Below are positions 1 to 9,057 of a stretch of 64,000 bases of DNA, piece after piece. The notes under the pieces are model-generated. The model saw only the letters and a program-made list of their open reading frames with translations, was not told where the DNA came from and searched no databases. The stretch is from the NCBI RefSeq assembly GCF_008369105.1, contig NZ_VINQ01000016.1, forward strand, positions 38,400 through 102,399, written 5' to 3'. This stretch comes from Aquicoccus porphyridii. Lineage in GTDB: Bacteria > Pseudomonadota > Alphaproteobacteria > Rhodobacterales > Rhodobacteraceae. The position numbers and the translations under genes are program-made. The stretch's first letter is position 1. Each line of letters begins with the position of its first letter.

Positions 1-173
1 GCGGCCCAGGGGCGGTTGCCGAGGCTGCGCAGCGTGGTCGCGGGGTGAAAGGTGCCCGCGCCCACCTCCATGTCGTAGGGTTGCATCATGGCACAGCCCT
101 GCGCGGCCCAATAGGATTGAAGCCGCAGGATGATCTCTTGAAAACTGCGGGGTTTGGACGGTCGGGACGTCAT
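1..173 (-). CDS. glyQ: glycyl-tRNA synthetase alpha subunit, N-terminal part (runs off the window)
   Basis: The first 57 codons are present, read from the ATG at 173 leftwards off the window edge. The translation contains [18 protein letters not shown] and [19 protein letters not shown], the hallmark start of the alpha chain of the bacterial alpha2-beta2 glycyl-tRNA synthetase, which charges tRNA-Gly in the cytoplasm. The alpha chain carries the catalytic core; the beta subunit gene glyS usually follows and would lie outside the window. The start is preceded by a short leader shared divergently with the secreted protein at 357. Identification is firm; only the truncation limits it. Confidence 0.95.
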   Translation of the reverse strand, partial: MTSRPSKPRSFQEIILRLQSYWAAQGCAMMQPYDMEVGAGTFHPATTLRSLGNRPWA

Positions 174-356
174 TGAAATGCCTCTTTCATGCGCCTTTGT
201 CGCGCCTCGGGTCGCGTTCGCGCCCTGCTTAATCGGGGGGGGCGGAAGGGTCAATTGCAGGCTCACGCATATTTTGGATGCGCCGGGCGCGGGATTTGGT
301 AAAACACGCCTAGGAAACAAGACCAAAGCGGACAGGGCAAAGGCGTTAATTTCACC

Positions 357-2096
357 ATGATCAGACAGTTCCATGCAGTTTTCACCGTCCTTTTTCTTCT
401 GGCTCAACCGCTTGCGGCGCAGCAATTTGTCGCCGCGTGGGTTCAGGTGGAAGCGCAGCCCAGCCTGTCACAGGCGCAGGAACGTATCCGCGCCTATGCC
501 GCGCGCCTGCCGGATGTGAACGGGTTTGCGCTCAGCAGCGGCTGGTACGGCATCGTACTCGGCCCCTACACCGAGGATGACGCCGAGCGGGTGTTGCGGG
601 TTTACCGCGCCGAAGGTGAGATTCCGCGTGACAGTTTCATCGCCCGCACCGCGAGTTTTCGTCAACAATTCTGGCCGGTTGGCGCGAATTTGCTGGACCT
701 GCCCGACCTGGTCGAACCACGGGAAAGCATCGAAACGCAAGCCGTCGAGGCAGAGCCCGAGCCGGAGATGAAACCCATCGACGAAACCCCCGCCGAGGCG
801 CGCCGGAACGAGGCGGCGCTGACCCGCGAGGAGCGCATGGAGCTTCAGACGATGCTGCAATGGGCTGGGGTCTATACAGCGGGGATCGACGGCGCGTTCG
901 GGCGCGGCACGCGCAGCGCGATGGCCGCGTGGCAGCGCGACAACCGGTATGAGCCGACCGGTATCCTGACCACCATGCAGCGGGCCGCGTTGAAACGGCA
1001 ATACAATGCCATTCTCGACGGTCTGAACCTCGAGCTGGTGCGGGACGACACCGCGGGGATCGAAATGGCGATTCCGACGGGCGTGGTGGACTTTTCCGCC
1101 TACAGACCGCCATTCGTGCATTTCGACGCCACCGGGGAGCTTGACGCAAAAGTGTTGATGATTTCCCAACCGGGCGATCAGAACACGCTGTTCGGGCTTT
1201 ACGACATCATGCAGACGCTTGAAATCGTGCCCGAAACCGGGCCGCGCGAGCGTGACCGCGACAATTTCGTTCTGACCGGGCGGGATGCCCACATCGTCAG
1301 CCATACCGAAGCGCGGTTGCAGGGCGGCGAGATCAAGGGGTTCACCCTCGTCTGGCCCAGCGGCGATGAAGAGCGCCGGACCCGGCTTCTGGATGAAATG
1401 CGCAAGAGTTTCAATCGATTGGACGGTGTGATGAGCCCCGCCGAAGGAATCGACACGGAGCAGAATATCGACCTTGTTTCAGGGCTGGATATCCGGCGGC
1501 CGTCCTTGTCGCGCTCGGGCTTTTTCATTGATGGGCGCGGCACGGTGGTGACCACGGCGCAGGCGGTGGAAGGCTGCGAGAAGATCACGCTCGACAACCG
1601 CTATGATGCTGAAATCCTTGGCCTTGACGCGGCACAGGGGATTGCGGTCCTGCGCGCCACGGAGGCGCTGGCACCGGCGCGGGTGGCGGCGCTGCGCGAG
1701 GGCGATCCGCGGCTGCAATCGGAGGTGGCGGTGTCGGGATTCTCTTACGAGGGGCGGCTGGGCGCGCCCACGCTGACCTTTGGAACGCTGAGTGATATCA
1801 AGGGATTGCGCGGCGAATCCAGCCTCAAGAGGCTGGCGTTGAACGCGCTTCCGGGGGATGCGGGGGGCCCGGTGATGGATGCGGGCGGGGCCGTGTTCGG
1901 GATGCTTTTGCCGCAGCCCGAGGGCGCGCGCAAACTGCCCGAGGACGTGCATTTCGCCGCCGATGCGGCGACCATTCGTGCGATGCTGCAAGACCTTGGA
2001 ATCACGGCACAATCCGGCACCATCAGTAGAACCATGACGCCCGAGGCGCTGACCGATCATGCCGCCGGGATGACGGTTCTGGTCAATTGCTGGTAA
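357..2096 (+). CDS. secreted SPOR-like / peptidoglycan-binding protein with a degenerate trypsin-like domain
   Basis: This 579-residue protein begins with a signal peptide (about residues 1-21, ending LAAQQ). A SPOR-like segment follows (about 22-105; [19 protein letters not shown]). Next is a peptidoglycan-binding type 1 domain (about 155-215; [18 protein letters not shown]), and then a C-terminal trypsin/DegP-like fold (about 385-560). All three catalytic positions are replaced: the His position is Gln402 (TTAQAVEGC), the Asp position is Gly428 (QGIAVLR) and the Ser position is Ala502 (PGDAGGPV). The chain is otherwise intact, so it is probably a periplasmic wall-associated pseudoprotease with a binding or scaffolding role. 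The function is inferred from domains only. Confidence 0.85.
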   Translation: MIRQFHAVFTVLFLLAQPLAAQQFVAAWVQVEAQPSLSQAQERIRAYAARLPDVNGFALSSGWYGIVLGPYTEDDAERVLRVYRAEGEIPRDSFIARTASFRQQFWPVGANLLDLPDLVEPRESIETQAVEAEPEPEMKPIDETPAEARRNEAALTREERMELQTMLQWAGVYTAGIDGAFGRGTRSAMAAWQRDNRYEPTGILTTMQRAALKRQYNAILDGLNLELVRDDTAGIEMAIPTGVVDFSAYRPPFVHFDATGELDAKVLMISQPGDQNTLFGLYDIMQTLEIVPETGPRERDRDNFVLTGRDAHIVSHTEARLQGGEIKGFTLVWPSGDEERRTRLLDEMRKSFNRLDGVMSPAEGIDTEQNIDLVSGLDIRRPSLSRSGFFIDGRGTVVTTAQAVEGCEKITLDNRYDAEILGLDAAQGIAVLRATEALAPARVAALREGDPRLQSEVAVSGFSYEGRLGAPTLTFGTLSDIKGLRGESSLKRLALNALPGDAGGPVMDAGGAVFGMLLPQPEGARKLPEDVHFAADAATIRAMLQDLGITAQSGTISRTMTPEALTDHAAGMTVLVNCW

Positions 2097-2307
2097 GCCC
2101 CGCGCAGGTCAGCGCACAGTTTGGCGCACGGTGGGGTTAACAGGATTTTTTCAGCGAAAAATCGGGGGGTGATCCCCGGCTGCTGCCCGGCTGTTACCCG
2201 TACACCGCCGCGTTGCAGCGAAATCGGGGCTGACAGGCGTTAACGCAACGCGCGCGCCATTCGAGCCACGCCCGAAGGTGACGAGGAACCAGCCGCGCGG
2301 GCGGTTC

Positions 2308-3756
2308 TCAGGCTCTCCAGAACCCGGGCAGGACGAGCACGATGACCGAAATGATCTCGAGACGGCCGAGTAGCATGCCGAAGGTCATGAGCCATTTGGC
2401 CGCGTCGGGGAAACCATCCATGGCACCGGTCGGGCCGATCAATGACCCGAACGCGGGGCCGATGTTGAAGATCGCTGTCCAGGCACCTGTAACCGACTCG
2501 AGAAAGGGGAGTCCGGTCAAGGCAAGCCCCACGGACAGGAGACCCAGTGACAGGACGTAGACCGTGAACATGACGCTGATCGACGTGACAACATCATCGG
2601 GCACGGCCCGCCCGCTCATGCGCAGCGGAAGGACGCGGTGCGGATACCCGATGCGGCGGACTTGATTGCCAAGGGTCGAGAAAAGAACCTTGTAGCGGAA
2701 TACCTTGATCGAGCAGACGGTGGAACCGGTGCAGCCGCCGATCGCGCCGACCGAGAACAGCACCACGAAGGCAAGCGGGCCCCAGAGCGTGACGTCCGCA
2801 CTGCCATAGCCGGTCCCGGAGAACAGGGAAACGACGTTGAACACGATCTCGCGGAAGGTGGCGGCATCGTATTGTCCGCCGATCAGGAAGACCGAGGCGC
2901 TTACCCCGAGAACGGCATAGGCGATCCAGAGCAGATAGGTGCGCACCTGTTCGTCGCGCCAGATCGGGACAGGATCGCCGCGCATCAGTTGCAGCAGGCG
3001 CACGAAGGGAACACTGGCCACGATCATGAACACCACGCCTGCATATTCGGCTGGCCCGGCGAATTTGGCAAAGGAGAGATCGGACGTGGAAAACCCCCCC
3101 GTCGACATGGAGGTGAGCGCATGGACGGTGGCGTCAAGCGCGTTCATGCCGAACGCCAGGTAGGTCAGAATGGCGACGACGGTGAGGCCGATATAGACCT
3201 CGAACAACCCGCGCGAAATGTCGATCGTGCGCGGCAGCACCTTGCCCAGCGTATCGAAACCTTCGCTGCGAAAGAACTGCATGCCGCCGACGCGCATCAC
3301 CGGCAGGAAGATCATCGCCACGATCACGATCCCGAGCCCGCCGACCCATTGCAGGATGCCGCGCCACAGCAGTAGCCCCGCCGGCAGATCGTCAAGCCCG
3401 ACAATCACGGTCGCACCTGTCGTGGTAACGCCGGACATGGCCTCGAAATAGGCGTCGGTGAAATTGAGATCGGTCTCGCCCAGCATGAGGGGCAATACCC
3501 CGAACAGCGGCAGAACGACCCAGACCCCCGTTGTCAGGATAAAACTGTGCTGGATGGTCAGCCCGTCGCGGATGCCGCTGCGACAGGCAAGCGCCATGAG
3601 CGTGCCGAACAGGATCGTGAGCACCGCGGATTCGGCAAAGGCAGGCCAGTGGCCGCGCCCCTCGGCCAGATCCACGAGGAGCGGCGGCACCATGAAGAGC
3701 CCGAGCACGGCCACGAGAAGGCCAATGATATATCCAACGGGGCGCAGGTCGATCAT
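2308..3756 (-). CDS. trkH: TrkH-family potassium uptake channel subunit
   Basis: A 482-residue polytopic inner-membrane protein of the TrkH/KtrB superfamily, the K+-translocating subunit of the Trk system. The four pore-loop glycines typical of the family can be seen in SGVTTTGATV, SMSTGGFSTSDL, SGTGYGSADV and GGCTGSTVCSIK. The reading frame is open to 3792, but the start is placed at 3756 (MIDLRPVGYIIG), where the first membrane segment begins. The TrkA NAD-binding gate subunit is not in this window. The gene stands alone, convergent with the preceding secreted protein across a 211-base gap. Confidence 0.93.
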   Translation of the reverse strand: MIDLRPVGYIIGLLVAVLGLFMVPPLLVDLAEGRGHWPAFAESAVLTILFGTLMALACRSGIRDGLTIQHSFILTTGVWVVLPLFGVLPLMLGETDLNFTDAYFEAMSGVTTTGATVIVGLDDLPAGLLLWRGILQWVGGLGIVIVAMIFLPVMRVGGMQFFRSEGFDTLGKVLPRTIDISRGLFEVYIGLTVVAILTYLAFGMNALDATVHALTSMSTGGFSTSDLSFAKFAGPAEYAGVVFMIVASVPFVRLLQLMRGDPVPIWRDEQVRTYLLWIAYAVLGVSASVFLIGGQYDAATFREIVFNVVSLFSGTGYGSADVTLWGPLAFVVLFSVGAIGGCTGSTVCSIKVFRYKVLFSTLGNQVRRIGYPHRVLPLRMSGRAVPDDVVTSISVMFTVYVLSLGLLSVGLALTGLPFLESVTGAWTAIFNIGPAFGSLIGPTGAMDGFPDAAKWLMTFGMLLGRLEIISVIVLVLPGFWRA

Positions 3757-3852
3757 GCGCTGAGCGTTGGGAGTTTCCGCGCGCACTGTCAAGCGGGATC
3801 GGAGCGCCCTACGGGCGCAGTTCGGCCCGAGTCGGAACGTCTCGGCAAAACC

Positions 3853-4077
3853 TCAGACGTAGTAGAGATCGCGGAAGACGTGATGCGCGATATCCTCGCG
3901 TTTGAGGCCCATCTCTGCCAGTTCGGCATCGGAGCGGGCTTCGAGCGCGACAATCTGGTCACGACGCGAACGGATGTGGGCATAGGTTTCAAGCCTGCCC
4001 ATGAGCGTGTCCAGCCAGCGGCCCACGCGTGCGCGGGCGGTGTCGATGACCGTGATTTGAGATGTGATATCAGCCAT
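3853..4077 (-). CDS. DUF1127 small protein
   Basis: A 74-residue protein with a C-terminal DUF1127 module: arginine-rich RSRRDQIVALEARSD, then ELAEMGLKREDIAHHVF. DUF1127 proteins are abundant in alphaproteobacteria. Some longer members are arginine-rich regulators tied to RNA turnover and phosphate or stress responses, but this one has no assigned role. The N-terminal half (about residues 1-35) is a short, probably helical extension. It sits alone between trkH and folE2, with an upstream leader of about 160 bases. Confidence 0.85.
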   Translation of the reverse strand: MADITSQITVIDTARARVGRWLDTLMGRLETYAHIRSRRDQIVALEARSDAELAEMGLKREDIAHHVFRDLYYV

Positions 4078-4240
4078 TTTGGAAACCTTTCCTGAATTTG
4101 GTCAGACTGTGGTTTCCTCCCTGCTGATCAAGATAAGGGATAAATGGGTCAGCACCACTGACAAATTCGCAACCCTGCCGCCCGCCCGGTGCATGCGTTT
4201 TGCACGCGGCCGGGGCGGGAATCGGCGCCGGTCAGTGCGT

Positions 4241-5335
4241 TCAGCCGACGTGGAACAGCGTGGTGAAGAGCCGCGGGTCGAGGCTGGCGGTTTCGAACAA
4301 TTCGCCCTCGGTCAGGATCGAGACGGCATCGTGGGAATGCAGCGATTCCTGGTGGCTGGCGACTATGCGGAAATCGCCGATGCGCGGGTCGTCTTCGAGT
4401 TGCTGGGCGAAAAGCCGGGCCGCGTCCTCGACGAAGATCGGGTTGGCGGCGTTCAACTCGGCGAAGGCCTGTTCATCCTCGCGTTTGACCATCACCTGCG
4501 TTTCGGTCGGCACCGCGGCGCGGGCGAGGTCGATGAGATCCTCGAACCACAGGCATTTCGCCGTATCCCGCACCTCGACCGAGAGCCGCGCCACCGAGCG
4601 TTGCGAATGCGGCGTGGCGAGTTGCCCGCGCGCGGAGCGGGCATGTTCGGAAAGTTCGAGCGAGCAGGGGCAGGTCGAGGAATAGACGTAATCGAGATGG
4701 ATGATCTTGCGCCGCGCCCCGCCCTGTTCGACGAGTTCGAGCGCGATGTCGTAATATTGATAACCGGCGAGGCCCGAGCGCAGGCTTTGCACCTTCATCG
4801 GGAAGGAAAGGCGCATCTGGATTCGGGCATCGAAGCTTTCAAGGTCGGATTTGTAATCGTCGAGCGCGGCCTCGATCACCTCGAAGCTGAAGGTCTTGTC
4901 GGCATGGGCATAGAAGCTGCGCATGATGCGGCTCATGTTGATGCCCTTCTTCTCGGCCTCGAGGCTGACACTGCCGGTGACGGAGGTTTCCAGCGTCAGG
5001 TCGCCGTTGTCGCGGGTGTGATACTGGATCGGCAGGCGGAAATTCGAGATGCCGACATGCTGGATCACCCGTTTTGCGCCACGAATGAGGCTGGCCGGGC
5101 CGTTCTGGAGATCGGGCAGCGTCGCCTTGTAGGCGGGGGTGACGGTGAAGCCTTCGGGATAATCGCGCGAAAACTCGGGGTAGTCGGCGCCGGGAATCAG
5201 GCGGGCAAGCGCGGGGTCGAGATCGGCGCGTTCCTCGGGGCTCGCCTGCTCGGCCCATTGGCGCAGCCGGGCGAGCGCGGTTTCGGCCTCTTCCCGCGAA
5301 GGCGCCTTGTCGATGTCGGGCGTGATCTTGTTCAT
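4241..5335 (-). CDS. folE2: GTP cyclohydrolase FolE2 (type IB)
   Basis: A 364-residue GTP cyclohydrolase of the FolE2/COG1469 family, which converts GTP to 7,8-dihydroneopterin triphosphate, the first step of folate (and queuosine precursor) synthesis. The conserved cysteine motif is visible in STCPCSLELSEHARS, followed by PHSQRSVARLSVEV. FolE2 enzymes can use metals other than zinc and in many bacteria replace zinc-dependent FolE during zinc limitation. Whether a FolE is also present cannot be told from this window. The start at MNKITPDID is preferred over the longer open frame to 5401. A perfect palindrome lies about 77 bases upstream (5412-5423). Confidence 0.93.
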   Translation of the reverse strand: MNKITPDIDKAPSREEAETALARLRQWAEQASPEERADLDPALARLIPGADYPEFSRDYPEGFTVTPAYKATLPDLQNGPASLIRGAKRVIQHVGISNFRLPIQYHTRDNGDLTLETSVTGSVSLEAEKKGINMSRIMRSFYAHADKTFSFEVIEAALDDYKSDLESFDARIQMRLSFPMKVQSLRSGLAGYQYYDIALELVEQGGARRKIIHLDYVYSSTCPCSLELSEHARSARGQLATPHSQRSVARLSVEVRDTAKCLWFEDLIDLARAAVPTETQVMVKREDEQAFAELNAANPIFVEDAARLFAQQLEDDPRIGDFRIVASHQESLHSHDAVSILTEGELFETASLDPRLFTTLFHVG

Positions 5336-5411
5336 GTGCCTGCCCCCCTTAGGGCCGATGCTGCCAGTCGCAATGTAGTGCCGACAGGGCGAAATTGCCA
5401 ATGCTTATGCC

Positions 5412-5423
5412 CACGTATACGTG
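5412..5423. promoter_or_regulatory. perfect 12-base palindrome upstream of folE2, candidate operator
   Basis: CACGTATACGTG is a perfect inverted repeat. The flanks (TGCC on the left, GGGCA on the right) extend the symmetry imperfectly to about 5408-5429. It lies about 77 bases before the folE2 start in the only gap between metZ and folE2. It does not resemble the usual alphaproteobacterial Zur box, so the binding factor is unknown. Confidence 0.35.
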
Positions 5424-5525
5424 AGGGCACGGGCACGGATCAGTTTTTTGCGCCCCTGCCGCAGGGAAATACGACGCGGGGGGCGCGCGTTTCGGGGTCT
5501 TTTCACGAACGATGGAACGCCGGGT

Positions 5526-6707
5526 CTAGGCGCGGTCGAGCGCGGCCATCACGTCGGCGATGAGATCGTCGGGGTCTTCAAGCCCCACCGAGAAGCGGAT
5601 GAGGCCCGGCGTGATGCCAAGCGCCGCGCGCTGATCCTCGGTGAGGCGTTGATGGGTCGTCGTCGCGGGGTGGGTGGCGATGGATTTCGCATCCCCGAGG
5701 TTGTTCGAGATCACCGCGATTTCAAGCGCGTTGAGGAAGCGGAAGGCCGCCCCCTGCCCGCCCGCGAGATCGAGCGAAACCACGGTGCCGCCCTGCCCGG
5801 TCTGGGCCTTGACCAGCGCGTTTTGCGGATGGGTCGGCAGGCCCGGATAGAGCACGCGGGCGAGTTTTGGATGACCTTCGAGCGCCTCGGCCAGCTTGAG
5901 GGTGCTGGCGGCCTGCGCACGCACCCGCAGGTCGATGGTTTCCAGCCCCTTGAGCATGATCCACGCGGTGAAGGGCGACATCGCGCCGCCGGTGTGTTTC
6001 ATGTAGGGCTCGACCGTCTTGCGAATGAAATCGCGCGTGCCCAGCACCACGCCGCCCAGCGCGCGGCCCTGCCCGTCGATATGCTTGGTCGCGGAATAGA
6101 CCACCACGTCGGCGCCGAGCGAAATGGCGCGGGAAAAGACCGGGGTGGCGAAAACATTGTCGACGATGACCAGCGCGCCGTGTTCATGGGCGATGTCGGC
6201 CACCACCCGGATGTCGATCACCTCCAAGGTGGGATTGGCGGTGGATTCAAAGAAGATCGCGGTGGTGTCGGGGCGGATGGCGGCGCGCCACTGGTCGAGA
6301 TCGGTGCCGTCGACGAAGGTCACCTCGACCCCGAAGCGGGGCAGCAGGTCTTCGAGGATGTAAAGGCAGGAACCAAAGAGCGCGCGGGCGGCGACGACGT
6401 GATCGCCCGCGCGCAGGCAGGACATCAGCGCGGCATTGACCGCGGCCATGCCGGAGGCGGTGGCGAAGGCATCCTCGGCCCCTTCGAGCCGGGCGATCCG
6501 CTCTTCGAACATCGCCACGGTGGGGTTGCCGTAGCGGGCATAGATGAATTCGTCCGCGCCCGCTTCGACAAAGCGGGCCTCGGCGGCTTCGGCGCTGTCG
6601 TAGACGAAGCCCTGGGTGAGGAAGATCGCCTCGCTCACCTCGCCATATTGCGACCGGCGGGTGCCGCCATGCACCAGCGCGGTGCGGGTGTTCCATTTCT
6701 CGCTCAT
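5526..6707 (-). CDS. metZ: O-succinylhomoserine sulfhydrylase
   Basis: A 393-residue PLP enzyme of the Cys/Met metabolism (gamma) family. It makes homocysteine from O-succinylhomoserine and sulfide in methionine synthesis. The PLP lysine lies in YSATKHIDGQGRALGG. The YARYGNPT, ATASGMAAV and GLEDPDDLIADV signatures are also present. The start at 6707 follows a good ribosome-binding site (AAAGGAGCGAG) and directly follows a SAM-II riboswitch and terminator (6740-6842), which itself supports a methionine-pathway role. The open frame continuing to 7280 runs through the riboswitch and is not real. Confidence 0.95.
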   Translation of the reverse strand: MSEKWNTRTALVHGGTRRSQYGEVSEAIFLTQGFVYDSAEAAEARFVEAGADEFIYARYGNPTVAMFEERIARLEGAEDAFATASGMAAVNAALMSCLRAGDHVVAARALFGSCLYILEDLLPRFGVEVTFVDGTDLDQWRAAIRPDTTAIFFESTANPTLEVIDIRVVADIAHEHGALVIVDNVFATPVFSRAISLGADVVVYSATKHIDGQGRALGGVVLGTRDFIRKTVEPYMKHTGGAMSPFTAWIMLKGLETIDLRVRAQAASTLKLAEALEGHPKLARVLYPGLPTHPQNALVKAQTGQGGTVVSLDLAGGQGAAFRFLNALEIAVISNNLGDAKSIATHPATTTHQRLTEDQRAALGITPGLIRFSVGLEDPDDLIADVMAALDRA

Positions 6708-6739
6708 CACTCGCTCCTTTCGGGGGCTGCGCGCCCCAA

Positions 6740-6774
6740 GAAAAAACCCCCGGCCGCGGTCATGCGACGGGGGT
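6740..6774 (-). terminator. intrinsic terminator of the metZ SAM-II leader
   Basis: On the minus strand a 7-bp stem ACCCCCG / CGGGGGT (6768-6774 with 6746-6752) is followed by six U residues (6741-6746). It sits between the SAM-II aptamer and the metZ start, as expected for control by premature termination. Confidence 0.8.
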
Positions 6775-6787
6775 AGCCCTGCGATGA

Positions 6788-6842
6788 CCTCTTTAGCGGC
6801 ATGTTTAACGTGGCCCGCAATCCGGTAACAAATCGCCACGAG
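6788..6842 (-). promoter_or_regulatory. SAM-II (SAM-alpha) riboswitch aptamer
   Basis: Read on the minus strand, the leader of metZ contains CGTGGCGATTTG, then CCACGTTAAAC and GCTAAAGAGG, in the order and spacing of the SAM-II class. CGTGG pairs with CCACG to form P1, and the conserved GCTAAAG-type 3' segment forms the pseudoknot. SAM-II riboswitches are known from alphaproteobacterial methionine genes and shut them off when S-adenosylmethionine is plentiful. The adjacent terminator supplies the expression platform. Confidence 0.92.
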
Positions 6843-6984
6843 GTCGCGTTTAATCGCAGGGCGGGCGGGCGTCAATTCAATTCGTGGCCGGGGGGCAACG
6901 TCATGGATTTGTAACCCATGTTTCACGCGGGTTTCATGGGGGCGGGCCATAGCACACCCACAAGATGTTGTAGGAGCAGGTCGG

Positions 6985-7935
6985 ATGCCTGTGATCCGGG
7001 TGAATTGTGACGATGCGGGGCTGGTGCTGCATCGTGAAGCGGGGTCGGCGGATGCGGCGCTGGCCCGGGCCGCGCGGGAAAGCGCGGGGCCGGTGATCGT
7101 GATGGTGCACGGGTTCAGTTTTCGCCCCGGGTATGGGGCGCATTGCCCGCATGAGCATATCCTGTCGATGGAGGATGGCCCGAGCTGGAAGGCGAAAAGC
7201 TGGCCCCGGGGCTTGGGCTTCGGCAGCGGGATGGCGGATGAGGGGCTGGGCCTTGCCCTTGGCTGGGAGGCGCGCGGCACGATCTGGGATGCCTATCGCC
7301 GCGCCGCGATTGCTGGGCGCGCACTGGCGCGGGCGGTGCGGATCATCCGCGCCGCCACGCCGGGGCGGGAGGTGCACGCGATCGGCCACTCCCTTGGCGC
7401 GCGGGTGGTGATGCGGGCGATGGCACAGCTTGAGCCGGGCACGGTGAGGCGGGCGATCCTGCTCAACCCGGCGGAGTTTCGCGGCGCGGCCGAGGCGGCA
7501 CTGGCGCGCGGTGCCGGGCCGGGGGCCGAGGTGATCGCCGTCACCGGGCGCGAGAATGCCGGGTTCGACATGATGCTGGAACGGCTGGTCGGGCCGGTGC
7601 GGCGGGGGCGTTTGCGGCCGGGCGACCGGGTGCTGGGGCGTGCGCCGCTCGACGGGCCGGGGCAGGTGACGCTGCGGCTTGATCGCTCAGAGGTGGTGGC
7701 GCGGCTGGCGGCACTGGGTCATCCGCTGGGCGAGAAGCGGCCCGCCGTTTGTCACTGGTCGCCCTATCTGCGCCGGGGTGCGCTGCCACTTTACGCGGCG
7801 CTGATGCGGCAGCCGGAGGCCATTGCGCTCGACAAGCTGCGGGTGGCCGCGCCGAGGGCCGCGTCCGAGGTTGCGCCGGTGACGTGGCGACCGTTGCTCG
7901 CGCTCTTGCCAATGGGGCGAAATGCGCCATCATGA
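6985..7935 (+). CDS. alpha/beta-hydrolase fold protein
   Basis: A 316-residue protein with the oxyanion-loop motif VIVMVHGFSFRPG (about residue 40) and the nucleophile elbow IGHSLGARVV (about residue 135), both typical of alpha/beta hydrolases. An esterase or lipase-like activity on an unknown substrate is likely. No signal peptide is evident, so it is probably cytoplasmic. It is transcribed divergently from metZ and is followed 21 bases later by a GST gene, with which it may form an operon. The start at MPVIRVN has AGGAG a few bases upstream. Confidence 0.75.
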   Translation: MPVIRVNCDDAGLVLHREAGSADAALARAARESAGPVIVMVHGFSFRPGYGAHCPHEHILSMEDGPSWKAKSWPRGLGFGSGMADEGLGLALGWEARGTIWDAYRRAAIAGRALARAVRIIRAATPGREVHAIGHSLGARVVMRAMAQLEPGTVRRAILLNPAEFRGAAEAALARGAGPGAEVIAVTGRENAGFDMMLERLVGPVRRGRLRPGDRVLGRAPLDGPGQVTLRLDRSEVVARLAALGHPLGEKRPAVCHWSPYLRRGALPLYAALMRQPEAIALDKLRVAAPRAASEVAPVTWRPLLALLPMGRNAPS

Positions 7936-7956
7936 CGCCCGCAAAGGAGGCGCGTC

Positions 7957-8664
7957 ATGACGAAACCGATCGAATTCTATTTCTGGCCCACTCCGAACGG
8001 GTGGAAAGCCTCTGTCGCGCTGGAGGAGATGGGGCTGCCTTACGAGGTGAAGCTTATCAATATCGGCAAGGGCGAGCAGTTCGCGCCGGAATTCCTTGCG
8101 ATTTCGCCCAACAACCGGATGCCGGCGATCGTCGATCCCGAGGGACCGGACGGTGCGCCCGTTTCGGTGTTCGAGAGCGGCGCGATCCTCATGTACCTCG
8201 CGCGCAAGACGGGGCGGTTCTACGGATCATCCGAGCGCGAGCGGATCGCGGTCGAGGAATGGCTGATGTGGCAGATGGGCGGCGTCGGGCCAATGGCCGG
8301 ACAGGCGCATCATTTCCTGAAATACGCGCCCGTGATGGACCCGCCGCAGGTGCTTCCTTATGCGCAGGATCGCTATCGCGGCGAGGTGGCGCGGCTTTAC
8401 AAGGTGCTCGATACGCGGCTGGCGGAGAACGAATACGTGGCGGGCGATTTCTATTCGATTGCCGACATGGCGATCTGGCCCTGGGCGTCGCTTTGGGAGG
8501 GGCAGCAGCAGACGCTTGAGGACAAGCCGCATTTCGCCCGCTGGCTGGAGACGGTGGGCGCGCGCGAGGGCGTCAAGGCGGGCCGGGCGCTGCATGCCGA
8601 GCTGCGCCAGACGCCGCAGGAGAACAAGGAGAGCCACAAGGTTCTGTTTGGGCGCAAGGAGTGA
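7957..8664 (+). CDS. glutathione S-transferase family protein (YghU/YfcG type)
   Basis: A 235-residue cytoplasmic GST with an N-terminal thioredoxin-like domain and a helical C-terminal domain. Motifs include WPTPNGWKASVALEEMGLPY, the cis-Pro turn NNRMPAIVDP and VFESGAILMYLA (the glutathione-binding Glu-Ser). These match the nu-class YghU/YfcG subfamily, whose members often act as disulfide-bond oxidoreductases toward glutathione conjugates. The 21-base spacing after the hydrolase gene contains AAAGGAGG as a strong ribosome-binding site. The exact substrate cannot be told. Confidence 0.88.
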   Translation: MTKPIEFYFWPTPNGWKASVALEEMGLPYEVKLINIGKGEQFAPEFLAISPNNRMPAIVDPEGPDGAPVSVFESGAILMYLARKTGRFYGSSERERIAVEEWLMWQMGGVGPMAGQAHHFLKYAPVMDPPQVLPYAQDRYRGEVARLYKVLDTRLAENEYVAGDFYSIADMAIWPWASLWEGQQQTLEDKPHFARWLETVGAREGVKAGRALHAELRQTPQENKESHKVLFGRKE

Positions 8665-8691
8665 GCGCGAAGGCGGCGCGCGTGGCGACAC

Positions 8692-9039
8692 TCACGGGCC
8701 GGGGGTTTCGATCCGATCACCGCGGCTGGAGGGGGTGGAGGTGACGAGGAACACCACCTCGTGGGTACTGTCGTTGCGGGCCTGGTGAGGCTCGCCGGGG
8801 GGCACTTCGATGCCCTGCTGCGGGGCGAGCCGGTGTATCCTGCCCGCAAGCTCCATGGTCAATTCGCCGGAGAGGACGAAAAAGAACTGTCGCGCGGTTT
8901 CATGGACATGCCGGGTTTCCGCAGTGCCCGGGGGCATCCGTTCCTGAATGATCAGAAGATCGGGACCACCGGCGAGCACCCATCCGTCACAGCCCGCGCC
9001 CCACCTGTAATGCTCTGCATTATCCGTGCTGACGATCAT
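8692..9039 (-). CDS. cupin-domain protein
   Basis: A 115-residue single-domain cupin. The first cupin motif is seen as RHVHETARQFFFVLSGELTM and the second as EVPPGEPHQARN, giving three histidines as likely metal ligands. Small cupins of this kind act as metal-dependent enzymes or ligand sensors; no substrate can be assigned. The gene is convergent with the GST gene and lies just downstream of yciB on the same strand (19-base gap), so the two are probably co-transcribed. Confidence 0.75.
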   Translation of the reverse strand: MIVSTDNAEHYRWGAGCDGWVLAGGPDLLIIQERMPPGTAETRHVHETARQFFFVLSGELTMELAGRIHRLAPQQGIEVPPGEPHQARNDSTHEVVFLVTSTPSSRGDRIETPGP

Positions 9040-9057
9040 CCGCCCCGCTCCTCTGCG

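Noticed and set aside
154..360. 68-codon frame between glyQ and the secreted protein
   Set aside because: It overlaps the start of glyQ antisense and has no homology or ribosome-binding site.
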